This document shows positions 45,512 to 54,152 of a DNA stretch of 64,000 bases, in pieces. The number at the start of each line of letters is the position of its first letter. Position 1 is the first letter of the stretch. The stretch is from an uncultured Alphaproteobacteria bacterium (GTDB lineage: Bacteria; Pseudomonadota; Alphaproteobacteria; CAAHEQ01; UBA3637): the NCBI GenBank assembly GCA_944392125.1, contig CALXVP010000003.1, positions 1 to 64,000 of the forward strand, read 5' to 3'. The position numbers and the translations under genes are program-made. A model generated the notes under the pieces. That model was given only the letters and a program-made list of their open reading frames with translations, did not search any database and was not told the origin of the DNA.

Positions 45512-45547
45512 AAAAGATTGAGAACTTACCGTTCTCAATCTTTTTTT
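45512..45547 (+). terminator. Terminator of the OmpA-like gene
   Basis: Perfect 13-bp stem AAAGATTGAGAAC / GTTCTCAATCTTT with a 5-nt loop and a following run of T. Confidence 0.9.
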
Positions 45548-45584
45548 GCATGGATTCAAGGATAAGCAAAAGCCCAAATCCATT

Positions 45585-45617
45585 AAAAAAAACACCGTAA
45601 CTATACGGTGTTTTTTT
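45585..45617 (-). terminator. Terminator of the large Cys-rich gene
   Basis: Stem AAACACCGTA / TACGGTGTTT with loop ACTA, flanked by A and T runs, 30 bp after the stop of 45647-48526 and back to back with the previous terminator. Confidence 0.88.
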
Positions 45618-45646
45618 GCAAAGCGGGGATAAAGGTTTTTAAAAAT

Positions 45647-48526
45647 CTAACTTTTTTCGCAATAGAAGCGTCCGTCTTTTTCAATAACGGTGCGTTTTGC
45701 ACCGGAGCAATCCAAGCACAAATTCCGCGCATCGTTGCTATCGGGGATTTCCGTTGATCCGCTCGTACAACTGCTTAATCCGCCGTTGATGTTAATAAAA
45801 TAGCCGTCTCTCGGCGCAGAAGAGCAATACCAGCGCGTCTGATCACCGTTTGCTTTGCTATATACGACACGCTCATAATTGCGACACATACTTTTTGATG
45901 TTTCATCACTGCCGATTTCAAAATTACTCCACGAACTGCCCCCGCATTGACCGTTGACATTTTGGAGTTGTCCGAAACAATCATTCACGCAATAGGCTTT
46001 GGTAGCACCGCTGGTATCTTCCGCCGTCATAACGCGTTTATTATCGCATTCTGTGCAAGAACTCCGCGAGGTGGTGATATTATCAATCTCGGTTCTTGAA
46101 GACGTTGTGCAACTGATACATTGATTATTCACATTGAGGAATGTTGTCCCGTCAGTGCAAAGACCCAAGGCGCACCCGCCATCATTACGACGATTCCCGC
46201 AACTCTTGCATTGAGCTATACTACTCGGGGTATACGTTTTCGGATCATCACAACGACGGCAATATCCCGTATTATCTCTAAAATATTTTCCATCCCCATC
46301 CGGATAATTTTCATGCGCTCCATTTTCTAAACTATTACATACACCACTTACCCCCGGATTGATAAGTGCGCAAAAACCAAGTTTGATTCTATTTCCGCAT
46401 GCTTCACAAAGCAAAGCCTTCTCGGAATCAATTCCCCTTAAATCTCCGCTTTCCGTATTATTACATGAGAGACATACTCCGTATGTATCCTGAAATTCAT
46501 TTGTAGCGCATACCTTTTTACCACAACGTCTTTGATTATTAAATAAGGTTCGCTCATTTGGTTTTGAACAGGACAGACATAGACTCTGTAATTGCTCTCC
46601 TTCTGCATAAGGAGAAGAGGAATCAGAACAATCATAACAAACACCGTTAGTTCCCTGGAATTGATTTTCATTACATTTTTTCATACATTGTACAATGGGC
46701 AAATTTGTATTTCCATTCGTATAAGATATAACCCAGCGAATTTCTTGCCCATCTTTATTACATGCCGTGCAACCAGATTCTTCATCAGAGAGAATGGTTA
46801 TCGCAGATGATGCAGAAGTACAACTGATACAATTTCCCGAAACATCCATAATTTGACCTTCACTACATAGATTTTGTTTCGGCGCACAATTTCCATCGGG
46901 TGTTACTTGCCGTCCACATTTTTCGCATAAATCTGCAAGTGTAGAACTGATGCGATTTGCAAATATGAGTGAAGAATTTCCATTTTGATTACAAGATAAG
47001 CAAGCGCCATAACCATTCTGCCACTTACGTTTGCATTTTTCATTCCCCGGGTCCGTTTTACAAATTGTGCTTTCTTCACTGTTTTCATCCGGCTGTTCAC
47101 ATTTTTTCACGCAATAGCTATTTAATTCTTGTCGATTTGGACAATTATTACATAATTGAACTAAAGTATCCTTATTCGTTGGTCCTGAAAAAGAATCAGC
47201 GTTAGCTCCGGCTATTCCCAGATATGATATAACGCGACTAGATGAGCAATCAATACATATAGGCGGGTATTCTGTTCCTCCCCCTATATGTCCATCATAT
47301 TCTTTTCCTATAAATTGATTCGACTCACACTTTAATGGGGAGCACCACATTTTACCCATTTGAACCCATTCTCTATCCCCACACGCTAAACACTGCTCTT
47401 TTGCTTCTGTTCCCCCATCAATCTCAAACACTTCCGTATTCGGTGTGCCGTCGGGATTAACACAGGGATGACATTGCCCGTCTTGCCCTTGCACGCTGAT
47501 TCCCTTTGTGCAGGTATAAGAGCAATATGTTGTATCCCCCGCCGTTTCTAATTTCCGCGCCGTTCCCTCGTTCGCACAGTTCGCACATAACTCCGCACCC
47601 GTCGCTTTGTCTGCTCCGAACACCTCATCTCCGTTAATTATCACGTTAGATGGATGTGAACATGGAATACACGCCCCGTTCCGACTCCGAAACTCGTTTT
47701 CCGCACACGCTTCGGGGATTTCTTCGCATTCATTCGTCGCTTCGTTGCAGATTTGATTGATGGGGCAATCATCGTTTACTTCACATCGCACGCATTTCCC
47801 TTGCGTGGCGCTGCATATCGGCGTCGCGTCAGGACACGTGGACTCGCATTTATAATCGCTTCCGCATCGTTCGCACGTCCCCGTGCAATCTCCGTCATCT
47901 AAACAATACCGCACGGGCCGTCCGTTCTCGTCTACGGCTTCATTCCCGAGTTCCGCGCCGTATTGACTTAAACTCGTTGTAAACACAATAGACACATTCT
48001 CGGCATCTTCTTCACCGTATTGGCACAACTCTTCGGCGTTTGTGCCGTCAAACAGTTGCTTTTCATTTTCTCCCGTCGGCACCCAAATCAATAACGGCCC
48101 CTCTAAATTTGTATTTAACACATTTAAACACACCCGACTCGGCACATCGTCTACCTGCACATCAAACATATCCGTTGATCGCAAATAAACCCCTATCGGA
48201 AATCCCGTTGACGTATATTCTGCCCATTCATTCAGCCTATCTTCATTTTCGGGCAACCCGTCCAGCTGATATTTATGCCATGTATCCCGATTACGCAAAT
48301 TCACTTCATAGATAATATCGTTTGACCGATATTTATCCATGGCATACCGATAGCCTGCAATGCCCGCAACCGACAACACGCCAATCACCGCCAACACGCC
48401 CAGCATTTCTACCATACTCCGCCCGTATTCGGCCGATTGCGTCGTATTGCGATGAGGCGCATTTCTCCGATGTGCGTTACTGAATGAAAAACGGCTTATT
48501 CTTTTAAAAATACCTTTTATTTTCAT
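45647..48526 (-). CDS. Very large Cys-rich protein with prepilin-type leader
   Basis: A 959-residue member of the same family as 33927-36326. The N-terminus has SAEYGRSMVEMLGVLAVIG with Gly35 before Arg36 and Glu40 at +5, the prepilin cleavage pattern, then a hydrophobic helix and GYRYAMDKYR. Residues about 70-200 form a folded segment with few cysteines; from about 205 to the end, CxxC pairs recur with connecting loops such as CSACQ-, CRRCDDP- and CISCT-like motifs, and no long identical repeats. GGGAGAA precedes the ATG. It lies just downstream (in its own direction) of the 25-bp inverted repeat, and no good promoter faces it in this orientation. Confidence 0.82.
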   Translation of the reverse strand: MKIKGIFKRISRFSFSNAHRRNAPHRNTTQSAEYGRSMVEMLGVLAVIGVLSVAGIAGYRYAMDKYRSNDIIYEVNLRNRDTWHKYQLDGLPENEDRLNEWAEYTSTGFPIGVYLRSTDMFDVQVDDVPSRVCLNVLNTNLEGPLLIWVPTGENEKQLFDGTNAEELCQYGEEDAENVSIVFTTSLSQYGAELGNEAVDENGRPVRYCLDDGDCTGTCERCGSDYKCESTCPDATPICSATQGKCVRCEVNDDCPINQICNEATNECEEIPEACAENEFRSRNGACIPCSHPSNVIINGDEVFGADKATGAELCANCANEGTARKLETAGDTTYCSYTCTKGISVQGQDGQCHPCVNPDGTPNTEVFEIDGGTEAKEQCLACGDREWVQMGKMWCSPLKCESNQFIGKEYDGHIGGGTEYPPICIDCSSSRVISYLGIAGANADSFSGPTNKDTLVQLCNNCPNRQELNSYCVKKCEQPDENSEESTICKTDPGNEKCKRKWQNGYGACLSCNQNGNSSLIFANRISSTLADLCEKCGRQVTPDGNCAPKQNLCSEGQIMDVSGNCISCTSASSAITILSDEESGCTACNKDGQEIRWVISYTNGNTNLPIVQCMKKCNENQFQGTNGVCYDCSDSSSPYAEGEQLQSLCLSCSKPNERTLFNNQRRCGKKVCATNEFQDTYGVCLSCNNTESGDLRGIDSEKALLCEACGNRIKLGFCALINPGVSGVCNSLENGAHENYPDGDGKYFRDNTGYCRRCDDPKTYTPSSIAQCKSCGNRRNDGGCALGLCTDGTTFLNVNNQCISCTTSSRTEIDNITTSRSSCTECDNKRVMTAEDTSGATKAYCVNDCFGQLQNVNGQCGGSSWSNFEIGSDETSKSMCRNYERVVYSKANGDQTRWYCSSAPRDGYFININGGLSSCTSGSTEIPDSNDARNLCLDCSGAKRTVIEKDGRFYCEKS

Positions 48527-48541
48527 AAAGTTCTCCCTTTC

Positions 48542-48709
48542 TAACGTCTCAAAAAAACGGTCGTTTTTTTTGAGCGTTTTTTAGAACTTTTATTTTTACC
48601 GTTCATTTTAAATAAATACTTTCTTTTCAAATGATTGTAAAATTCTGCTTGACTTCTTTGATAATATAAAATAGTATATCAAATAAACGACCGTTTTTTT
48701 GAGACGTTA
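48542..48709. repeat. 168-bp segment bounded by a perfect 25-bp inverted repeat
   Basis: Arms at 48542-48566 and 48685-48709 are exact reverse complements, starting TAACGTCTC and ending at TA on the other side, with 118 bp between. The interior is AT-rich and holds a promoter. The left arm with its neighbour (48543-48578) can also form a hairpin alone (AACGtCTCAAAAAAAC / GTTTTTTTTGAGCGTT). Candidate invertible promoter or MITE-like element with TA target duplication. Confidence 0.85.
48649..48677 (+). promoter_or_regulatory. Promoter inside the inverted repeat, pointing away from the Cys-rich gene
   Basis: TTGACT (48649-48654), 17-bp spacer, TAGTAT (48672-48677; 4 of 6 consensus). It points to the right, where no plus-strand gene follows. 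If the 118-bp interior were inverted, its start site would fall about 40 bp before the Cys-rich start codon. Confidence 0.5.
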
Positions 48710-48940
48710 ATCACTCTATCCCATTAAAAAATAAATTATTTTAGGCATAAATTTCGTTTTGCTTTATTTGTTTCCTTTAAAAACAACTCTCTTCGGGTGA
48801 ACAACTGCCGATATTTTTTAACTATAAAATAATTTATTATTTTTCAAGATGTTATAAATAATATAAAAATGCAATTCCGCGCAAAAAGCTCTTTAACGCC
48901 TGCGCGGAAATCAGATAATATATTATTTTCTAAAAAGCAT
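48710..48940 (-). other. AT-rich intergenic region with tsaD hairpin
   Basis: No gene seen. A stem TTCCGCGCA / TGCGCGGAA (48875-48909) about 30 bp after the tsaD stop may act as its terminator, though its trailing T run is weak. Confidence 0.5.
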
Positions 48941-49990
48941 TTATTTTGCGGATAACTCCGTCAACGGCCAACGCGGACGCGCCCGAAAATCAAGGCTATC
49001 CGATAATCCCAATAAATGCCGTTCCATACCTGCCCATGCAATCATAACACCGTTATCCGTGCATAACTTAATCGGCGGAGCCGAAAAGATAAGCCCCGTC
49101 TTCTTGGCTTTTTCCTCCAACATATTGCGCACACTCTGATTGGCTGCCACACCGCCCGCAACCACTAAATCTTTCCCCGTCGGGCAAACATCTTTAAAAA
49201 TTTCAATGGCATGATCCAATCTATCCGACATTTGCGCAATCACGGCTTTTTGAAAAGAAGCGCAAATATCGCTCTTTGTTTGCTCCGTCAACTCTTCTTG
49301 GTGTTCAATACACATCCGAACAGCCGTCTTCAAACCTGAAAATGAAAAATCGCACCCTGCTCTGCCTTTCATCGGAACGGGAAAATGAAACCGTTTTTCA
49401 TCTCCCTCTTTCGCTCGCTTTTCCACATTCGGCCCGCCAGGATACCCGACTTCCAGCATCTTCGCCACTTTATCAAATGCTTCCCCTGCCGAATCGTCAA
49501 TCGTTCCACCTAAACGCCGATATTTACCGACACCCTCAACAATTAATAATTGGCAATGTCCGCCCGAAGTCAACAATAATAAATACGGAAATTGAACAGG
49601 ACTTGTTAAGCGCGCCGTCAACGCATGCCCCTCTAAATGATTAACGGCAATAAACGGCAAATGATGACAAAGGGCGATTGTTTTCGCCGTCATTACGCCA
49701 ACCAACACCCCGCCGATAAGCCCCGGCCCGCCGGCAACGGCAACCGCCGATAAATCCTCAAACCGTTTTCCTGCCTTATCCATGGCTTCTTTAATCAATA
49801 AATCGCATTTTTCAAGGTGTGCACGAGCGGCAATTTCCGGCACAACGCCCCCGAATCGACGGTGTTCATCATACTGCGACCACACAACCGATGATAAAAT
49901 TTCCCGTTTATCGTTCACTAACGCACAAGCCGTTTCATCGCAACTGCTTTCAATACCGAGAACTATTTTTTCCGCCTTTTCCGAACTCAT
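48941..49990 (-). CDS. tsaD: tRNA N6-threonylcarbamoyltransferase TsaD
   Basis: Makes t6A37 in ANN-decoding tRNAs together with TsaB, TsaC and TsaE, 349 residues. It begins with VLGIESSCDETACAL, followed by the metal-binding HLEGHALTARL, LLLTSGGHCQL, the DSAGEAFDKVAKML loop and CTDNGVMIAWAG. The start overlaps the Smr gene's end by 41 bp; no later in-frame ATG preserves the N-terminus. Another pathway gene, tsaE, lies at 52690-53100. Confidence 0.97.
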   Translation of the reverse strand: MSSEKAEKIVLGIESSCDETACALVNDKREILSSVVWSQYDEHRRFGGVVPEIAARAHLEKCDLLIKEAMDKAGKRFEDLSAVAVAGGPGLIGGVLVGVMTAKTIALCHHLPFIAVNHLEGHALTARLTSPVQFPYLLLLTSGGHCQLLIVEGVGKYRRLGGTIDDSAGEAFDKVAKMLEVGYPGGPNVEKRAKEGDEKRFHFPVPMKGRAGCDFSFSGLKTAVRMCIEHQEELTEQTKSDICASFQKAVIAQMSDRLDHAIEIFKDVCPTGKDLVVAGGVAANQSVRNMLEEKAKKTGLIFSAPPIKLCTDNGVMIAWAGMERHLLGLSDSLDFRARPRWPLTELSAK

Positions 49991-50381
49991 TTTTTTTCTT
50001 CCTTTTCAACACAATTTCTAAAACACCACCATCATTTAACCAACGGGTTTCTCGAATCTTTTCCTTAAAAAACGGGGTTTCCGTCCAAAACATAATTTCA
50101 TTTTTAATTTTCCCCGTTCCGTTAATTCCCTTACCCGTAATAATCCGAATAACATGCGATTCGGCATGTATATGAACCGTTATAAAGAGTTTTAAACAGT
50201 TATACGCCTCATCCAGTGTATACCCGTGCAAATCCAATTTGTAAGATAAAATACGCTCCGGTTTATGCGCTCTTAGCCGTTGCGGTAAAGGCTTTTTTGC
50301 CTGCTCCGCTTTTTTCTTTAACGGTTTTACGGAACGGGCATAAACTTGCCATACCGCCTCATCTTCCGCTTGATTCACCAT
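49950..50381 (-). CDS. Smr-domain protein
   Basis: A 143-residue protein with a C-terminal small MutS-related domain (LDLHGYTLDEAYNCLKLFI, HVIRIITGKGING, GGVLEIVLKRKKK). The N-terminal ~45 residues are basic and helical. Smr domains bind or nick nucleic acids; some stand-alone members act on RNA at stalled ribosomes. In alphaproteobacteria it typically sits beside mltA, as here (12 bp apart). Its Lys-rich tail is encoded in the overlap with tsaD. Confidence 0.88.
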   Translation of the reverse strand: MVNQAEDEAVWQVYARSVKPLKKKAEQAKKPLPQRLRAHKPERILSYKLDLHGYTLDEAYNCLKLFITVHIHAESHVIRIITGKGINGTGKIKNEIMFWTETPFFKEKIRETRWLNDGGVLEIVLKRKKKNEFGKGGKNSSRY

Positions 50382-50393
50382 GATTATCGCCTC

Positions 50394-51419
50394 TTAACTT
50401 TTCGGCAATAATAAATAATACGATCCTTTGTTTTTCATCCGACCGGCTTTTGAAAACGCTTCTTCCCCGTGTCCCCAAAAATAATCCGCCCGAATACCGC
50501 CCTTAATCGCTTTTCCGATATCTTGGGCAACAACAAGTTTTTGAATATACTCGCCGTCGGGATCCGTTGTATTCAAATACATCGGCGTGTGCAACGGAAT
50601 ATAAGATTTATCAACGGCAACGGAGCGTTCGGGCGTTAATACAACCCCCGCTGCCCCATAAGGTGAATCCCCCTCATTCTCTTTAAAGAAAATATACCGC
50701 GGGTTTTCCGCCATAATTTCGCGCCCTTCTTCGGGATGCGCTTGCAACCATTTTTTCATGTTTTGCATGGAATGTAAATTCCGAATACCGTGTGATGCAA
50801 AAATTGTTCCGAGCCCCTTAAACGTGCGATTATTATTGCCCGCATAGCCGAGTTTAATTTCGCCGTCGGGCGTAATCATACGGCCGGAACCTTGAATCTG
50901 CAAAATAAATAACTCAACCGGATCATCCGCCCAAGCAATAATCGGCGCATTGATACCGTCTTCTTCAATATCTGCCCGAGTCGGATACGTCTTGCCGTTT
51001 TGATACCCGACCGGCAAGCCATATACCGGCACTTGCGATTGCGATACCCGATAACGCGTGCCCGTTAATTCCGCCTCATAGTAGCCCGTAATCGTGCCGA
51101 CCGTTTCTCCGTAAGACATCACCAAATACGGTGTCAACTGGCTTTCAATATATCGCTTAATCTGATAAGAATCCGCCCCGCGGTAACGCTGTAATCCCAC
51201 GCAGAAATTCATCCACTGCGCATTCGGATTTTGGCACGAGCGCAACAAGGCCGGCATGGCCTCCTCAAAATTATCATAATTCCACCCCGGAAGCGAATTA
51301 AACGAAACTTCCTTTAATTTAAACGCGCGCCCTTGCGATAAATTATGGCTTGAAGGACATCCGCACAACATAAAAGATGCACATATCAATGCTCCGACGG
51401 AATAACATATTTTATTCAT
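50394..51419 (-). CDS. mltA: Membrane-bound lytic murein transglycosylase A
   Basis: Outer-membrane lipoprotein cleaving peptidoglycan to 1,6-anhydromuropeptides, 341 residues. Lipobox LCGC, then the MltA domain (TGYYEAELTGTR, QGSGRMITPDGEIKLGYAG) and the 3D domain (VVAQDIGKAIKGGIRADYFWGHG), whose Asp residues are catalytic. A frame opens at 51443, but the ATG at 51419 has GAGG upstream and begins a signal peptide. It overlaps the Tim44-like gene by 8 bp. Confidence 0.95.
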   Translation of the reverse strand: MNKICYSVGALICASFMLCGCPSSHNLSQGRAFKLKEVSFNSLPGWNYDNFEEAMPALLRSCQNPNAQWMNFCVGLQRYRGADSYQIKRYIESQLTPYLVMSYGETVGTITGYYEAELTGTRYRVSQSQVPVYGLPVGYQNGKTYPTRADIEEDGINAPIIAWADDPVELFILQIQGSGRMITPDGEIKLGYAGNNNRTFKGLGTIFASHGIRNLHSMQNMKKWLQAHPEEGREIMAENPRYIFFKENEGDSPYGAAGVVLTPERSVAVDKSYIPLHTPMYLNTTDPDGEYIQKLVVAQDIGKAIKGGIRADYFWGHGEEAFSKAGRMKNKGSYYLLLPKS

Positions 51420-52005
51420 AAACAACCTCACTTTGTGCCGCACTCAACAGCCATTTATTTTTGCTCTGCTTCGTAAAAGTCCATAAATCCTTAACGGTTG
51501 AAATGGTCATCGGATCTCCCTCTATCGGCTCACCCTTTTCGTTTTTCAACACATTGATTTGTTCCGTTACGAATTGAACCGTAATCACATCCCGCTCGGG
51601 CGACTTATGCTTAATCTCCGCCGAATCAAAACAAATCAGCGAGAAATCAACTTTTTGCTTCTTTTCTTCCCGTGATTTGATTTCTTTTTCAAAAGCGTTA
51701 TAAACTTTCGGCTCAACATTTTCTTTTAAAACCGTGAGATTTCCACCGCTGAACGATTCGGAAATTTGCTGAAACGCAATACGAGCACTCAATAAAAAAG
51801 CCTCGTCTTTCGCTTTTTCATTTGTTTCGTGTTCGGCATTGCTTTCAACCAATCTCATCTCTATGATTTGCCCTGTTTTTTCCGAGAAAAATCTTAACTT
51901 ATCAGGCAACTGTGGATTCTTTTTTTGTTGATTGCCCAATGTCTTATACAAGATAAACATCAAGAACAATACAATACCCGCCAAAATTAAATTTTCAATA
52001 CTCAT
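51412..52005 (-). CDS. Tim44-like (TimA) membrane protein
   Basis: A 197-residue protein with one N-terminal membrane helix (about 4-22) and a C-terminal Tim44-like domain (about 65-197: AFLLSARIAFQQISESFSGGN, VYNAFEKEIKSRE, VKDLWTFTKQSKNKWLL). Bacterial homologues of the mitochondrial Tim44 matrix protein occur across Alphaproteobacteria. It is next to mltA and divergent from secB, the conserved neighbourhood. The start is ATG 52005, since the TTG one codon earlier has no support. Confidence 0.9.
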   Translation of the reverse strand: MSIENLILAGIVLFLMFILYKTLGNQQKKNPQLPDKLRFFSEKTGQIIEMRLVESNAEHETNEKAKDEAFLLSARIAFQQISESFSGGNLTVLKENVEPKVYNAFEKEIKSREEKKQKVDFSLICFDSAEIKHKSPERDVITVQFVTEQINVLKNEKGEPIEGDPMTISTVKDLWTFTKQSKNKWLLSAAQSEVVYE

Positions 52006-52027
52006 CAATAAATTTTTCCTTTTTTAC

Positions 52028-52056
52028 TTTACAAACGGTTAAAACAACTATATACA
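52028..52056 (+). promoter_or_regulatory. Possible promoter of secB
   Basis: TTTACA (52028-52033), 17-bp spacer, TATACA (52051-52056) in the 104-bp divergent spacer. Confidence 0.45.
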
Positions 52057-52109
52057 TATTTTGTATTTAACCCGAAATTTAATCTTTTTTCAAGAGGATT
52101 TTTAACAAA

Positions 52110-52577
52110 ATGACAGAAAACGAATCACAAAATACACCGAGCGTTCAGGTAAACGCACAATATATCAAAGATCTTTCTTTTGAAGCCCCTGCTTTACCGC
52201 AGATTTTATCGGAATTAAAAACGGCTCCCGCCATCAATGTGAACGTTGATATTCAAGTGAACAAAACGGACCATGAAAAAATGTTCACGGTTGATTTAAA
52301 CATTAAAGCCGCCGCTCAAACGGCCGATACACATAAAGCGCTCTTTATTTGCGAATTAACTTACGGCGGTTTGGTCACTTTGGATGTGCCTGCCGAACAT
52401 GTAGAACCGATTTTGTTGGTTGAAGTGCCACATTTATTGTTCCCGTATGCACGCGCCATCGTTTCAAATACAACGCGTGATGCCGGCTTACCGCCTTTGC
52501 AAATCAGCCCGATTGATTTCGGCACGCTGTATCGTCAAAAAGTGGAACAGGAAGCCGCTAAAAAAGCGCAAAAATAA
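52110..52577 (+). CDS. secB: Protein-export chaperone SecB
   Basis: Tetrameric chaperone that holds preproteins for SecA, 155 residues. It has YIKDLSFEAPALPQIL near the start, VDIQVNKTD, ALFICELTYGGLVTLD and the C-terminal SNTTRDAGLPPLQISPIDFGTLY, as in alpha- and gammaproteobacterial SecB. AGAGGATT precedes the ATG. It is monocistronic, closed by a hairpin terminator. Confidence 0.96.
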   Translation: MTENESQNTPSVQVNAQYIKDLSFEAPALPQILSELKTAPAINVNVDIQVNKTDHEKMFTVDLNIKAAAQTADTHKALFICELTYGGLVTLDVPAEHVEPILLVEVPHLLFPYARAIVSNTTRDAGLPPLQISPIDFGTLYRQKVEQEAAKKAQK

Positions 52578-52601
52578 GCGTTAAAAAATAAATGTGTGCA
52601 T

Positions 52602-52636
52602 AAAAAGACAAAAAAGATTGCTTTTTTGTCTTTTTT
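52602..52636 (+). terminator. Terminator of secB
   Basis: Stem AAAAGACAAAAAAG / CTTTTTTGTCTTTT with loop ATTG and a T run, 25 bp after the stop. Confidence 0.85.
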
Positions 52637-52689
52637 GTTTATCATAAATCTATTGTATGCAACATAAAATGAAAAACGGCGGAGAAAAA

Positions 52690-53100
52690 ATGGAGTTTAT
52701 TACCGAAAACGAACGCGAAACGGCCCATGTAGCTACGGAATTTGCAAAGCGATTAAAGGCAGGCGATGTTGTTGCCTTATACGGCACGCTGGGAGCCGGG
52801 AAAACGGCATTTTGTCGGGGGTTTATTCAAGGATTAACGCATACGGAAACAGATGTGCCGAGCCCGACGTTCACACTTTTACAAACTTATGATACTCCGC
52901 TCTATCCCGTTTATCATTTTGATATGTATCGCTTAAAAACACCGGATGAAGCATACGAAATCGGCATTGAAGATGCTTTTGCCGAAGGAGTCAGTTTAAT
53001 TGAATGGCCTGAAAAACTCGGGTATTTATTACCTAAAAATCATATTGCCGTTCATATTGAAATTTTACCCGACGGGAAACGAAAAATTATAATTAAATGA
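52690..53100 (+). CDS. tsaE: tRNA threonylcarbamoyladenosine ATPase TsaE
   Basis: P-loop ATPase of the t6A pathway, 136 residues. Walker A GTLGAGKTAFCRGF, the VPSPTFTLLQTYD loop and VYHFDMYRLK are diagnostic. The frame opens at 52657, but the ATG at 52690 has GGAG at the correct spacing. It is followed within 7 bp by amgK, the common alphaproteobacterial arrangement. Confidence 0.94.
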   Translation: MEFITENERETAHVATEFAKRLKAGDVVALYGTLGAGKTAFCRGFIQGLTHTETDVPSPTFTLLQTYDTPLYPVYHFDMYRLKTPDEAYEIGIEDAFAEGVSLIEWPEKLGYLLPKNHIAVHIEILPDGKRKIIIK

Positions 53101-53107
53101 GGTGCCC

Positions 53108-54091
53108 ATGGAAAGAGATGAATTACTACAAAATTTTTTGAAAAAGTGTGGCTGGGAAGATGCCGAACGACGCCTTTTGGCGCGCGATGCCTCTTTCCGT
53201 TGGTATGATAGATTAACCGATGGCGAAAAATCCATGGTGTTAATGAACGCCCCTATTCCACAGGAAAATCCGGCACAATTTGTGTTTGTAGATGAAATTT
53301 TGGAACGAATCGGGGCCAAAGTTCCCCATATTCACCATCGTGATTTGGATAACGGCTTCTTGCTCTTGGAGGATTTCGGGGACGATACGTTTACGCGTTT
53401 AATCGCACGCGGTGAAGACGAAATGAGTCTATATCGCCAAGCTGTTGATGCGCTTATTCATATTCAAAAAAATATCCATGAAAGTCACGGGTTGAAAGAG
53501 TATGATTTTGATTTAATGTTTTTTGAAGCCTCTTTGTTGCCTTTATGGTATATTAAATATGTTGTCGGCAAAGATGTGGATGAAGAAGGAATGAATGAGT
53601 TTAAATCAATCTGGCAGGAATTATACAAAATTATGCGCAGTGTGCCGAACACACTTGTTTTGCTTGATTACCACGTGGATAATTTGATGATTACCAAAGA
53701 TAATCAATGCGGATTACTTGATTTCCAAGACGCGCGATACGGCCCTGTTACGTATGATTTGGCCTCGTTGTTGGAAGATGCGCGTCGGCTCGTTCCCGAA
53801 AATATACAATCCGAAATGTTACGCTATTATTTTGAGGAAATGCCACAATTTGATACAGAAGAGTTCCGTCAATCATATCCGATTATGGCAGTGCAACGGC
53901 ATACAAAAGTCATCGGCATTTTTGTGCGCTTATTTGTGCGCGATCATAAAGACAGATATTTAAAATTTATTCCGTTTGTATGGTCATTATTGGAAAAACA
54001 TCTGGATAATCCGTTGCTCAAACGCTATAAAAAATGGCTGGATACTTACGTTCCGAAAGAAATCCGCGCCGAAACTCCTTTTCAAAAATAA
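53108..54091 (+). CDS. amgK: N-acetylmuramate/N-acetylglucosamine kinase AmgK
   Basis: Anomeric sugar kinase of the MurNAc recycling bypass to UDP-MurNAc, 327 residues. APH fold with the catalytic LLDYHVDNLM, GLLDFQDARYGPVTYDLASLLEDAR (metal site and family-typical tail) and VQRHTKVIGIFVRL. The GTG two codons earlier is possible, but the ATG at 53108 fits the GAGG ribosome binding site better. It pairs with murU just downstream, which supports the assignment over a generic APH. Confidence 0.88.
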   Translation: MERDELLQNFLKKCGWEDAERRLLARDASFRWYDRLTDGEKSMVLMNAPIPQENPAQFVFVDEILERIGAKVPHIHHRDLDNGFLLLEDFGDDTFTRLIARGEDEMSLYRQAVDALIHIQKNIHESHGLKEYDFDLMFFEASLLPLWYIKYVVGKDVDEEGMNEFKSIWQELYKIMRSVPNTLVLLDYHVDNLMITKDNQCGLLDFQDARYGPVTYDLASLLEDARRLVPENIQSEMLRYYFEEMPQFDTEEFRQSYPIMAVQRHTKVIGIFVRLFVRDHKDRYLKFIPFVWSLLEKHLDNPLLKRYKKWLDTYVPKEIRAETPFQK

Positions 54092-54101
54092 TTTGTTTTT
54101 C

Positions 54102-54130
54102 TTGACAAATATAAACTAATATGTTATAAG
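54102..54130 (+). promoter_or_regulatory. Promoter of murU-addB-addA
   Basis: Exact TTGACA (54102-54107), 17-bp spacer, TATAAG (54125-54130), just after the amgK stop, giving the downstream operon its own start. Confidence 0.75.
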
Positions 54131-54152
54131 TTTCTACCGAGAGGACAATGGG

